Source: Platynereis dumerilii
Taxonomy: Eukaryota > Annelida > Polychaeta > Phyllodocida > Nereididae
Reading direction: 5' to 3'
Length of the DNA: 64,000 bases
Assembly: GCA_026936325.1 (NCBI GenBank)
Contig: JAPTHN010000075.1
Coordinates: 1,178,001-1,242,000 of the forward strand
The first letter of the stretch is position 1. Every line of letters starts with the position of its first letter. Under the pieces are notes generated by a model, which had not been told where the DNA came from, searched no databases, and saw only the letters and a list, made by a program, of their open reading frames with translations. Both the position numbers and the translations under genes were made by a program. Below, piece by piece: positions 12,082 through 23,879 of this stretch.

Positions 12082-13430
12082 CCCTCCCGAGCAGCAACGT
12101 CAGAATCAAACGTTGGGCCAAACAACGTATGACAAAGGTAGGACAAAGGTAACTTCCAAACGTTGCACCCAGATGGAAAACCAAACGTTGGTCGCAACCT
12201 TAGTAAGAGGTTGGCAGATAGTTTGTTTTATAGTTTGGCCTAACGTTCGAGTCACACGTAAGTCATACCTTTGGTTGAGAGGTTTGAAGCACGTTTGGTT
12301 GTAATGTTTGGCTAAACGTGTCAGTCATACGTAAGTCATACCTTTGGTTGAGACGTTTGAAGAACGTTTGACTGTTACGTATGACCATACCTTTGATTAA
12401 AAGGTTTGTCGAACATTCATTTGAGAGGTTTTTAAAAACTTTGACTAATACGTAAGTCATACCTTTGGTTGAGAGGTTTGAAGAACGTTTGACTATTATG
12501 TATGACCGTACCTTTGATTCATGGGTTTATCAAAGGTATAGTCGCACATTTGGCAATACGTAAGTTCCAAGGTTTCTCCAACATGTTTTTGATATGTATG
12601 AACAACATTTGAAATTAATGTTCAGGGCAAACGTCTGATCATACGTATCTGCCAAAGGTTTGTTGAAGGTTTGCACAAAGTTGCAGAGCCTAGGATCCTG
12701 ATTCTCATAGAGCCTTGTAGCGCCATCTATTCCACACATACATGTATTCCAATCAATCTGGTAACTTTGAGATTATAAAAACCCCAACAGGATGCTTGCT
12801 GGTGGTGATTGAATGAAGCCATGTAGAGATAGTTGATACACCAGTTACAAAAATTTCAAAATATATATCTCTACACATGCAAAAGATTAGATTGGCCAAA
12901 AAAAAAATTCCGAAGTACTGCTCAACCACAAACGAGCAAGAGAGAATCAGTTAAGACCGGAGTTAAACTGAGCCTACTTGCAACTGAATGCCACCTATCC
13001 AGCAGGCCAATTTGGATTGAGATTTTTCCAACTCTTCAGAGTTGCAGCATTAATCCCTTACAAGGTTAGTGGATATTCTTATTTATTTTAGTCCTTAAAT
13101 GGACTGCATACTGCTTGGTAAAACAAGGAAGAAAAGTCTGCTAATTTTGGAGCCACCTTCAGTGCTTGCTGCTTGGCTCTGCTCTCTCTATCTCTCTCTG
13201 TTTTTCTCTTCTCTTCACTGTTTCAATTTATGTTTTCTCTTTGCAGATCTCCAACAATCAATTGACCAACCAAAAATCCCCTCAAGACCTCAAAAAAAAA
13301 AATTGGTGGAAGTGTCAAATATTGTCATTCACGAATTTGTGTAGGTGTAATTTCGAACATTCTGACCCTCAATTTGGCCAAAACTAAATCTAAACCTTAT
13401 TTCAGCCATAAAACGAGGAGTATATAATTT
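12082..13430 (+). mobile_element. Large repeat with inverted-end motif and candidate intron, copy A
   Basis: It starts CCCTCCCGAGC and contains variant units around AACGTTTG, TACGTAAGTCATACCTTTGG and TATGACCATACCTTTGATTC up to about 12680. A region shared with copy B (56742-58894) follows. Within that, a donor (CAAG then GTTAGT at 13065) and an acceptor (TTTGCAG at 13246) frame a 182-bp candidate intron that copy B repeats. The right end is lost against the CTGCAG array. The function is unknown. It may be a transposon that captured part of a transcribed gene. Confidence 0.6.
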
Positions 13431-13434
13431 CTTC

Positions 13435-15325
13435 CTGCAGTTCTGCAAAAAACTGCAGAATTCTGCAGTTCTGCAAAAAACTGCAGAATTCTGCAGTTCT
13501 GCAAAAAGCTGCAGAATTCTGCAAAAAACTGCAGAATTCTGTAGGAAACTGCAGAATTCTGCAGGAAACTGCAGAATTCTGCGGTTCTACAAAAAAACTG
13601 CAGAATTCTGCAGTTCCAAAAAAAATTCTGCAGTTTCAAAAAAAACTCTGCAGGAAGCTGCAGAATTCTGCAGCTCCCTGCATGATTTCTGAACCTCTGT
13701 TACTTCTTGCAGTTTATTGCAATGCATCTTCAAAGTTCAGACCTCTCTGATATGGGGCTTGCCGCTACCAAGGAAACGTGGTTTGGGGGATTGTTGTATG
13801 AGGGATCAGGGTTTTTGTTAGTCCTCTGTCACTGCAGCGTTTCTGAAAAGTTTCTGCAGCAAAATCTGTAATTCTCTAGGAGATATGCAGCCTGGGAGGC
13901 TTTATGCAGTTCTGCAAAAAACTGCAGAATTCTGCAGAAAACTGCAGAATCCTGCAGAAAACTGCAGAATTCTGCAGTTCTACAAAAAACTGCAGAATTC
14001 TGAAAAAAAAACTGCAGAATTCTGCAGGAAACTGCAGAATTCTGCAGGAAGCTGCAGAATTCTGCAGTTCCAAAAAAATCTGCAGAATTCTGCAGTTTCA
14101 AAAAAAAATCTGCAGGAAGCTGCAGTTTCAAAAAAAAGCTCTGCAGGAAGCTGCAGAATTCTGCAGCTAACTGCATGATTTCTGAACCTCTGTTACTTCC
14201 TCCATTGTATTGCATCTGTACAGTTCACACCTCTTTGACATTGGGCTTGCCGCTACCAAGGAAACATTTATTTGGGGGGTTGTGGTTTGGGTGTCTGGGT
14301 TTTGGTAGTCCTCTGTCATTGCAGCATTTCTGAAAAGTTTCTGCAGCAAAATCTGTAATCCTTTAGGAGATATGCAGCCTGGGAGGTTTTATGCAGTTCT
14401 GCAAAAAACTGCAGAATTCTGCAGAAAACTGCAGACTTCTACCGGAAGCTGCAGAATTCTGCAGGAAGCTGCAGAATTCTGCAGGAAGCTGCAGAATTCT
14501 GCAGTTCCAAAAAAATCTGCAGAATTCTGCAGTTTCAAAAAAAACTCTGCAGGAAGCTGCAGAATTCTGCAGTTCTGTAGCAAATTCTGCAGTTCTACCA
14601 GGTAGCAGTTTGTGGAATGACATTTTTGCGAGCACACAGATCGCCGAAAAAAGTGCCGTACGGCAAAAAGAAACAACGACGGACAAAGACTGACTGCTGT
14701 ATTAAATAGACCTGGTTGCAGAGTACCTGAAACTTTTTTCGGAATGAAATTTGGTTGAGAATTGACCGAGCAGAGAGGAAAAATGTCCATGGAAGTTCAT
14801 TATGATAGAGCACTGTCAGCAGTTTATGAAATGACATTTTTGCGAGCTGACCGATCGCCGAAAAACGGGTCGTACGGCAAAAAGAAACAACGACGGACAA
14901 AGACTGACTATTGTTTTAAATAGACCTGATTGCAGAGTATCTGAAACTTTTTTCGGAATGAAATTTGGTTGAGAATTAACCGAGCAGAGAGGCAAAACGT
15001 CCATTGAAGTTTATTTTGATAGAGCAGTTTGTAAAATGACATTTTTGTGATCCCATTTGTTTCCTCACAGTCCTCATTCTTGTATAGGTATTACAGAACT
15101 GCAGAATTTATTGCAGAACTGCAGAATTCTGCAGCTTCCTGCAGAATTCTGCAGTTTCCTTCAGAACTGCAGAATTTTTTGCAGAACTGCAGAATTCTGC
15201 AGTTTTCTGCAGAATTCTGCAGTTTTCTGCAGTTTTCTGCAGAATTCTGCAGTTTCCTACAGAACTGCAGAATTTTTTTGCAGAACTGCAGAATTCTGCA
15301 GAATATGCAGCTGCAGGAAGAAATT
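13435..15325. repeat. CTGCAGAATT foldback array with higher-order repeats
   Basis: Four blocks (about 13435-13680, 13900-14175, 14390-14610, 15095-15325) consist of CTGCAGAATTCTGCAG-type palindromic words separated by AAAA, GTTC or GGAAG spacers. The first three share an orientation and are linked by a repeated 220-bp spacer with a period of about 490 bp. The fourth is inverted. Between blocks three and four a 206-bp unit is duplicated in tandem (14605-15040). The whole reads as a foldback-type element. Long frames open on both strands are products of the repeat. Confidence 0.85.
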
Positions 15326-15611
15326 TAAGTGTACTGCATAAAACTGAAACCTTTAACACCTCCACGAATGTTCAGCTGAAGAATTTTAGGACACTGTTAT
15401 CTCGCCGATTTACGGTAGTGCCGCGACAATCTTGGCAATGGCGCGATCCCACCTTTTTTGAGAGGAACAAACCACTGAGACCAGCATGATTTTTCAGTAC
15501 GTACAATGTCGTACATGCCTACGGTGGGATCGCTTCAAGCCTTCATCAGCAAATTGCTCTCGCCTACAACTCTATTATATTATTAGTGCCAGTTATGCAA
15601 CAAGTGGTGCC
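15326..15611. repeat. Dispersed repeat related to 22660-22850
   Basis: It shares TTTACGG with TGCCGC, GTGGGATCGCT or GTGGGAAGGATCGCT, and CAAATTGCTCTCGC with 22660-22850 in the same order. No coding capacity is seen. Confidence 0.5.
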
Positions 15612-15619
15612 ATCTATAC

Positions 15620-18172
15620 CAGGGGCGTAGCCAAGAGGGGGGATATGGGGATCAGAACCTCTTTTTTGGTCCAAAGCTAAAGTCACCTAACTCACCTTTA
15701 CCAGATTTTTATAAGTATGTCCTAGAAATTGCCCAAACCATGCAAAATTTATTGCGAGAATTCAATTTCAAATTTATATTTTTCGTCCTATTCTTAAATT
15801 CCATCTGTTGCCATTTTAGTGTAATTTGGTTTATTTTAACAGGTGAGCCAATAACAACTCTAATGGGTCAAGAATATAAAGCAGTGGAAATGTCTGCTGG
15901 TCGGCTTTGATATAAATATATGCAAAATCAAGACTTGCGAGGCCTGCCAAATGTTCTTCGGAAACGCCACTATTATTTAGAAGAACTGTCTTCTACATTT
16001 AATCTGCTTGCTTCTGCGACATCATTTTTGCATCCTTACATTTTGCCAAAAGACAAACCATAATAGGTTGCATGTTTGCCAATTGGAGAATGTTGGTCAT
16101 TTTAAACCCAGAAGTCTATGATAAAAGTTTTTAAATCAATGGTGGCTTGTAGCACAGGAACGTGTACACTCACTTTCGGTTTGCTTCTAGAGCTTATATG
16201 TTTTTGAATATTTATTCTTAATTGTTGCAACTTGCATAAGGTGATAGCTTGTTTTTCAACGGACAATTTGATATATAGTTCGTAAAGGGTCCCATTGTTT
16301 TGTGGATCCCACAAGGCAATTTTAGAGTAAAAAAACAGGGAAATTTAGCATTTTATAGGGACACGCCGCTGAAAGGGGGTCACAGAAGTGAGAGGAAAAT
16401 AATTCTAAGCTGTACCAGCTACTTGGAAACACTTACAATACAACAGAAATGCATGTCAGTCCATGAGCAAAAGCAATAATGAAGCAGCTGCATATATTTG
16501 TTGCCAACATTTCTTACTGTTTATTCTTTCATTGATTACATCAAGGAAACATTTTTTAAATCACCTGTGATATGTATGTTACCAGATCAAAATAGGTTGT
16601 ATGTCACGAAGTTTGCATGTTGTTTTAAGATAGCCATGTTGTGTACAGCAGAATTATATCACAAGTACACCTATCCACTCAGGAGATCACTCCATCACCA
16701 TAGCCTTTCTTGACTGCCGCCAAATGTGAGAGAGTACGGTAATTTAATTTATTGCTGCGAACAACACTCATAAAGCTGCTTGATGAAAGTTTTTTCAATA
16801 CAGCTTAATCATATATTTTATGATTAAAAAGTTTGTGCAACATGGTCAACCTACAGCATCAGTACTTCCGACTGTGGACCATAATGCAGTGTGAGAGTGT
16901 ACGGTACATTCTTGTATATCACAAAACTCGCTACAGCAGAGACATACCAATGGTTCAAGGCAGCTGTTTATGGTATATTAGTAGTTGTACTACCTGAGCA
17001 TATTTTGAGCCTATGTACTTAACTGGTTCTTTGAATGTATTTAATAAAACGTCCAATAATGATACACACAAAAATACGTCACGTTTTTCGTACGTCCCGC
17101 TCTCTTTCTTTTTCTAATTGACGGAAACAGTTTTGAATCATGTCAAGAGGTAGTGTAAACTGTTGTCTGGAACATGCAATAGGGTTTTACTTTGAAAAGT
17201 TCAAGCGTTAGCTAGAGTTTTCAAAAAGCTCTTTCAATGTTTCTGTCAAAATACGTCACGTTTTTCGTACGTCCCATTTTCGGGCATCACATATTTGGCC
17301 AAATATGGAAACCTACTTTGGAGAGTTACTAATTTTGGGAAGTAGACATAGTCACAAGGCCAAGCACTGGTAATGAAAGCATTTTTGTATTGCAGGCCTG
17401 AAGTAAAGCCCATGTCATGAGTGGGTCAAATAGCAGAAAATGCCCCATGTTATTGTGCTTCACAATGGGAGTAGATACGTATCTCATCACATAGGAGGTA
17501 TTAAGCTCTGAAATTTCTCTGGTTCATGCCTGGGATGGTCCCCTTTGAAATGGTGTTTAACAATGAATATTACAGGACACTTTATTTTCCACCCTGTGGT
17601 GGCCAGAATCTGTACGCGTTCCCATGCTACAAGCCTGAATTTAGATTCCAGAAAATCGCTTTCTTGCATATTGCACAATATTTGTGTATTTAATATAGGG
17701 GCTCATCACACTATAATGGACAATTATGTTATTGGTAGGCCTATAGGAATATCCAGTGATGTCTTCGATTATGCAAACAACCCAAGGATGAGAGTTTCAC
17801 ACATTTCCTTCCAACTTGACAAATATTCCAATTCAAGGTAAAAAAGTTTAAATAACGTTATTGGACACTTTTGCCGCATCCTGATTATGGCGTATAGTAA
17901 GGGGGATTCTGAATTTTACATAAGTGTGTATAATGATAACTGACAAAAAAACTTTTGAAAAAAGCTAGCAATTTTAGCTTTTTGTACCAGACCTTGCATG
18001 AAAGAATAATAACCTTATAACTGCTCAGAATCAATATCAAGCAAAATCCTTTGGCTTCTGGGGGCCTAAAGCGACCCCCAGACCCCTGCCGAATAGGCTT
18101 GGGCCCTCCGGGCCTCGCCATGGTCATCTGGAACAAACCTCCCCCCTTACCTGGTTCCTGGCTACGCCCCTG
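15620..18172. mobile_element. 2.55-kb hAT-like element with CAGGGGCGTAGCC ends
   Basis: The ends read CAGGGGCGTAGCCAAG and, on the other strand, CAGGGGCGTAGCCAGG. They are flanked by the exact 8-bp duplication ATCTATAC at 15612-15619 and 18173-18180. The phrase ATACGTCACGTTTTTCGTAC occurs twice inside (17082 and 17250 areas). No transposase frame is recognisable, so it appears non-autonomous or strongly decayed. Confidence 0.85.
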
Positions 18173-18501
18173 ATCTATACCATACCTCAACACAGACAGA
18201 CAGACAGACAGACATATTTCATTTATTTCATCATCTAATCGTTACATGTATACATATTCAATGATGATGGGATGAAATGGAGAAACAAATACATATAGAC
18301 GAAAGAGGAGACCCACCAAAGACAAAAAAGATCATCGCTGCTGGTGGGCCACCTGAATAATGAAAGATGATGAAAGTCCCTGCAAGCATTCATGAAACAA
18401 AGATTGAAGATGAAGTGAATGAGTAATGGATGACAGTACTAAGTATTCTTAATTAGTAGGATGTTTTAAGAAACCAATTTTTGAATACGAGGTATATGAA
18501 T

Positions 18502-19284
18502 TTAGCTATTTGAACAGATATAGCAGTTTCTGCTTTGACAATCAGCAGGAAAAGATTCAATAAAATGATTTTTTACATACCTGGCAAAACCATCGATGCT
18601 ATGAGTGTAGATCTTGCTCCTGACAATTGATGGACAGTTATTAAATGCTATTGGAATTCTGTACCTAATACTATTCCTTGAAAAGGAGTATCTTAATTTT
18701 GGAATTTTAATGTTATTATTATTTCGTGTGAAGAAGCTATGATGATCTGTAAATTTTATGGAGACTGATCTGAAGTAAGTCGGCAAGTCATTATTTTCTA
18801 GTTTATGGCAAAACTTAAGATCATGGAGTGCACACATATCAGATGTCCTGATTAGTTTTAATTTCTTGAAAATAGGATTTGTGTGTGCATTATATTGTGC
18901 ATTTACAATGATACGTACAGCCCTCTTTTGCAACCGAAAGAGTCTATTGACCTGTGAGCCCCAGAGTAAGATTCCATAATTGAGATGTGGTATTATGAGT
19001 GATTTATAAATAGTTTCTAAAATAAAGCGAGGAATGAAATGTTTCAATTTAGTCATAATAGCAATGATCCTTGATATTTTGAAAGAAATATGACTTACAT
19101 GTTCTTTCCAGTTTAAATTACTGTCTATCACTATACCAAGGAAATTAAATTTATCAACCCATTGAATCCTTGTGTTATCTATTGTCAAATTAGGTAAATC
19201 TATTCTACCTGTCCTAATACCTGTGGTGAAGAGCATAGCTTTAGTTTTTTCGGCATTGAGTGATAATTTGTTAGCTTTAACCAA
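18502..19284 (-). pseudogene. LINE RT thumb and C-terminal region
   Basis: The 260-residue frame continues the RT after the 20-bp duplication. It starts at the conserved NKLSLNAEKTKAM, followed by the FLGIVID, HLNYGILLWG and LFRLQKRAVR segments typical of CR1/Jockey thumbs. It ends with a Cys-containing tail (CQSRNCYICSN). It belongs to the same element as the palm segment and is separated from it by a frameshift only. Confidence 0.85.
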
Positions 19285-20188
19285 TCTTGTTTAGCTTTAA
19301 CCAATCTAAAATCTTATTTAGCTCCAAATTAATTTCATTACTGTTATCAGCTGAGGTAAATGTATTTAGAGTTGTGGAGAGAGTCGTGTCATCAGCATAA
19401 ATGATTGGATAAAATTTTGAGCTTGCAGACGTTATATCATTCACGTAAACTAAAAATAGTAAGGGGCCCAAAATAGAACCTTGTGGGACACCTGTTGATA
19501 ACGGAAGATAAGTTGAGTGATTATCAGAAAAATACACACATTGTGTTCTGTTTTTCAAGTAACTTTTAAACAATGACAAGGCAGATTCATGTATTCCATA
19601 GTGCTCTAATTTACTTATTAAGATATTATGATCAAGAGTGTCAAAGGCTTTGGAAAGGTCAAGATAAATATTTATTGGAATATTGTTATTTTCTAAATTG
19701 ATTACCAACCGATCGACCATTTCTAGTGTTGCGAGTTCAGTAGAATGTTTTTTTCTGAAACCATATTGACTATCATAATACAGTTGATTAATACTAAAGT
19801 ACTTATCGATTTGATCATGCATCAATTTTTCTATTACTTTGGAGAGAGATGGGAGTAGAGAAATGGGTCTATAATTTTGAATGTTATCATTTTCACCTTT
19901 TTTGAATATTGGAGTTACTTTGGCTATTTTCATTTTATCAGGAAATATACCTGTATGAAAACATTGGTTTATTATCAATGTGAGTGGTTCAACTATGATG
20001 GGTGAAATAAGTTTTAGTAATTTATTAGAGAGGCCATCAATGTCTCTCGATGTCTTAGATTCAATACTTCTTATTGCTTTTGATACTAATTCAGTAGAAA
20101 CTGGAGTAAATTTAAAAGAGCAATTAAGTGAAGAAGTTAAGTACTCAGTAAAAGTTCTATTTTCTGGGGGATTTATCTCGGAGGCCAA
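19277..20188 (-). pseudogene. LINE reverse transcriptase, fingers and palm
   Basis: The 303-residue frame carries RT motifs in order: TPIFKKG and NYRPISLLP (fingers), YGFRKKHST, LDLSKAFDTLDH (motif A), GVPQGSILGPLLFLVYVND (motif B) and the catalytic YADD (motif C). It would polymerise cDNA from the element's own RNA at the genomic target. The frame ends at a 20-bp tandem duplication whose copies start at 19271 and 19291. Because 20 is not a multiple of three, this throws the downstream part out of frame. The upstream linker (20317-20865) is also out of frame. Confidence 0.9.
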
Positions 20189-20869
20189 GTTGCATCCAAC
20201 ATTAGCAAAGAATTCATTAAACTTATTTGCTATTTCATTTGGGTCAGAGGTATAGTCGTTATTTATGAGGAATGTCTTTGCAGAATTGTCATTCTTGCTT
20301 TTATTTAAAATATCTTTTATTGTGCTCCAAGTCCCTTTAATATCTTTTTTGAATTTTTCAAAACAATTATTGTAATAATTTTTTTCTTGGCCATCCGAAT
20401 ACTACGCTTTAAGATGCAGTTATAGGTTTTCAGGTTAGTTTTCAAGGTATGATATTCTGGACTATTGACTGGAGTACTGCGCACTCGTTTATAAAGTTTG
20501 TCTCGAAACCGGATAGATAGAATAAGACCTTTAGAGACCCATTTGCAGTTTTTGTGTTTAAATTTATCAAACTTAACTTTTTTAGGGGTCATATATTTAG
20601 TGAGGCAACTGGTTATGTTTTCATGCAGTCTATTGTAATTGATGTTAGGATCTGTTTCTAAGTCATCACGGAATTTATCAAGGGCACACAGGCCTCTTAG
20701 CTCATGTTGGAGTCCCTCAACTGCAAAGGCTTTACTAAAATCGTATTTACTTAGTAAGAGAAGATAATTAGTGGGTCCATGATGCATTAAATTGAACATT
20801 TTGTCAGGATACACAATTTCCAATAGATATCTAAAGGGGCGACGATCAAATTTCCAGGAGGGGCTTGAA

Positions 20870-21080
20870 GTTTTCCTTAGCAGAAAATTATTTATTTCAC
20901 GGTAACGGTCGCAGTAATTATTTATTTCAAGCACGCAAAATCGGTGAATATTCATTCCTAAATCAAGCAACACACTTGTTAAGAATAACCCCCACAAGAA
21001 ATTATTTATTTCAAAACTGCAAAAACAATTTATTTATTTCACCAAAACTGAGCAAGAAACTATTATCCATTTCAAAAAAA
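20870..21080. repeat. AATTATTTATTTCA repeated words
   Basis: The word AATTATTTATTTCA or a close variant recurs about five times between 20886 and 21070, spaced roughly 30-80 bp. Poly-C runs follow at about 21087 and 21125. It looks like degenerate subterminal repeats of an unidentified element. Confidence 0.5.
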
Positions 21081-21243
21081 CTCCAAGCCCCCCCCCCCCT
21101 ACCTTGAGATTAAATGGTTCCCTCCCCCCCCTAAAGATTTTAGACATATTGGGGCATTTCAAATGAGGTAAAGAGATGGTCTTGTGACTGAAAAGATTGA
21201 ATCCTAAATCCTTTATATCCAAGCTTAGAGGGCTGCACTTAGC

Positions 21244-21244
21244 A

Positions 21245-21293
<49 letters not shown>
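21244..21293. repeat. TATC microsatellite
   Basis: About twelve uninterrupted TATC units. The preceding phrase TTAGAGGGCTGCACTTA also occurs at about 30996, so the array belongs to a dispersed repeat. Confidence 0.95.
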
Positions 21294-21294
<1 letters not shown>

Positions 21295-22659
21295 CAAAGA
21301 CCTGACCACGGAACTCTTCGTTGATTTGCAATGGTGATGTTGGCAAGACTGTTCAGTGTTCAAGTATTTGCATGCGGGACAGCTTAATTTCTGCCAATAT
21401 CATCACTTGCACATGAGCAGAAAGGGTGCAGTAGGTTCGGAACCGGATTCGGCAAAATCTAGTTGCTAGGCTCAGTATCAGCTTCAGCGAAAAGTGGGTT
21501 CAGTACACCCCTAGTAGGCCCCAGTGATTATAAATTCATTTCAGCCATAAGCTTGGAGAGCATCCATATATTTTTAGCATTTTCAATTTTTTTGTTACTT
21601 TCTTTCGTAACACAAGAGGTTTTGATTTTGGATCCTTCAGATGTTGGCCATTATGCCATCTGAATTGTTTACTCTTATATAATTTAGACAGAGGGAGGGA
21701 CTCCAACCACTTATGACACAGCCACACTGATGGATCTACACACTGCACATGATCCATCACTCCACATGGTCCATGGATCTACAAACAAGTTGTTCAGACA
21801 AGTTGGCAGTGGAGTCTGGTAGACACAACCTCTCAAACAGGCATGGGTTCCTACAAATTCATCTTAGTTGTTAGTTTACATGCTACTCACCTTATTCATG
21901 CAATTATGAGACAGTGAGAAGAGAAACTGCTCTCTCCCAGCAGCTTAGTGAACATAAACAAAGCAAATGGAGGCTGCCCAAGGTCAAGGCCAATGCTGTA
22001 ACACAGGGTGGAGCCACTAGTTCCTAAAAAATTACTGCCCTCTTGGGTTGAATTCGGTAATGAAGATATTGATATTTCACATAGTGCACTCTTCTTAACA
22101 AAAATGTTTAATATGAACCTTTACGGGTTCTATAATCTCGTATAGATATTCCTGTTCATTAGGCCTACTCAACTTTTAAGAAGGAACAGCAAACAAAAAC
22201 AATATTTTGATAATCCAGTTGCACTAATCTGTTCCATTGGGAGTACCTGGATTAAACCCCTTTCTCTCAAGTTGGGAGCATAGGGTCCTATCATAGGGCC
22301 TTCCCAACAAATAGGTCTTATTGAACATTTTCAATTAAGCAGAACCCTTAATATGTAATCTGCCATGTCAGAAGGGAGCGGTAAGCAACTGGCATATACA
22401 CTGACAACACTGTTGAAGCCAATTCCTGAAAGGAAAATAATGATATTCTCCCTGCTGGCAAGGAAGGACTGCTTTCTTCATGCAGACGACGGCCATTTTG
22501 CAGCATGTCGTAATTTTAACTGGGATTAACTCCTTTAAAATATACTTTTAAAATGTCTAATGGTGATTGTCTTATATACAGCCGTCTGTTATAACTGTCT
22601 CACAGGTTGATATTTGTTTAAAAAAATATTTTTTTATTAAAAAATTTTACTACATCATC
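21294..22659. other. No gene or clear repeat seen
   Basis: Open frames are short and overlapping, with no domain signature. I see no repeat ends. Confidence 0.45.
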
Positions 22660-22850
22660 ACACGGTACGTCAATTTACGGCAGTCCCGCCGCGGCGTAAG
22701 CACCAAAGCAAATGACACGCTCCTGCAGAGGACCTCAACTACCATTGTTTTTCAATACATACATGACTAGTGTGGGAAGGATCGCTAAGCGATCGCAATT
22801 TGCCGCCTTCGGCGGCAAATTGCTCTCGCTTACCGCTCTAAAAACATATA
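22660..22850. repeat. Dispersed repeat with TTCG-loop hairpin
   Basis: Related to 15380-15600. It contains the hairpin AATTTGCCGCC-TTCG-GGCGGCAAATT style palindrome at 22797-22821, next to GCTAAGCGATCGC. A structured RNA or transposon end are both possible. Confidence 0.5.
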
Positions 22851-22874
22851 ACAACCTTTTTTGGCAATCGGCAC

Positions 22875-23219
22875 GGGGGGGGGGGGTACTCACTATGAAA
22901 GGGTGTATATAGAGGCGCCGCTGGATGGTTTAGGTTTTTTGGCCTTTTTGGATTAAAATGGTCTTGGTTTTTTAGGAATTCAGATTAATTTGGTTGCCCT
23001 TTTTGCACCCCAACATGTTTGGTACCGTTAGAATCAGCTTGAAAGACGATTACAATGGTATAGAAATCATAAAGATTCAATTGGTTTTGGACATTTTTAT
23101 AAAAAGATTAAAATGGTTTGTGGTTATGGCGTTGGTTTCTGGATTAGACTGGTTCAGTTTTACAAAATTGCCGTGGCGCATCCCTACGCAAAAGTCCGCG
23201 AAGTACCCCCCCCCCCCCC
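22875..23219. mobile_element. MITE with poly-G/poly-C ends
   Basis: The block begins with a run of G then TACT and ends AGTA then a run of C, forming inverted ends. The flanking phrase GGCAATCGG occurs on both sides, 3-4 bp from the ends, and is probably the target duplication. The interior repeats GATTAAAATGGTT-like words. The frame open through it is not gene-like. Confidence 0.6.
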
Positions 23220-23298
23220 TCGCGGCAATCGGTTCTTTATATATACCCAACAGACTTACCTTTTGCATTAAGAGTGTGCCGAAAATTAAACTGCATTT

Positions 23299-23529
23299 AG
23301 GGGCCGACCAGACGATAGTTGGGGGGGCTATGGACTTTACCCCCGGGCCGAACTTTTTTTTTCGTTCGCGGCGTGTCGACGAACAATTTTTTTGCTTGCG
23401 AACGTGCGACAAACTTTTTATCGGAATTTTAAGTTGTTTTTTTTCAGTGTCAAGTGAGAAACAATCTTTTTTTTTTCACCAAATATCCATAGCCCCCCCC
23501 CCCCCCCAAAGATCATCTGGTCTGCCCCT
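23299..23529. mobile_element. Short inverted-repeat element (231 bp)
   Basis: AGGGGCCGACCAGACGAT at the left pairs with ATCATCTGGTCTGCCCCT at the right. GGGGGGGCTATGGA and its reverse complement extend the arms inward to about 35 bp. No clear target duplication is seen. Confidence 0.65.
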
Positions 23530-23879
23530 TAGGGCCTACACATGATTACTGCAAATGATTGATAAATGTTGTGATTGGGAGATTGACAAGAAAACTAGGG
23601 GTGCTCACAGTGCCATACGGAATTGAATTTGACTTCAAGTGTTTTCGCTTGTGGACAGGTCACAGTTGTGGTTGTATTAATAAAATACTTGGGAATAATT
23701 CTTGAGAAAATAATAAAATTCCAGATTACGCTTAAGGTTCTTGCTGATAGTTCTGGCTTGTAAATTGTTGTAGCAGAGCATTTGCTTCAATTTCACCAAA
23801 AGTAAGAAATTTTAAGACATTCAGTTTCCAGTTGTTTGCTATAAACGTGATAAGCTGACCTGTATCCGGGACCTGTATT
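23530..23879. other. No gene seen
   Basis: Unremarkable AT-rich sequence. Confidence 0.4.

Larger units (their letters stand above)
18185..20865 (-). mobile_element. 5'-truncated CR1/Jockey-type LINE
   Basis: On the minus strand the element keeps the linker before the RT (20317-20865), the RT fingers and palm, the thumb and C-terminus, a 3' UTR and a TCTG-repeat tail at 18185-18213. The tail lies a few bases from the right target duplication of the neighbouring hAT-like element. The endonuclease half is missing. Two frame disruptions are visible, one near 20385 and one at 19271-19310, so this copy cannot transpose. Confidence 0.9.

Noticed and set aside
13397-15365. Many 60-130 residue frames rich in AEFCSFLQN-type repeats
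   Set aside because: They arise on both strands from the CTGCAGAATT array. A stop-poor simple repeat explains them.
22994-23545. 183-residue frame
   Set aside because: It spans two unrelated MITEs with poly-C runs, so it cannot be an ancestral protein.
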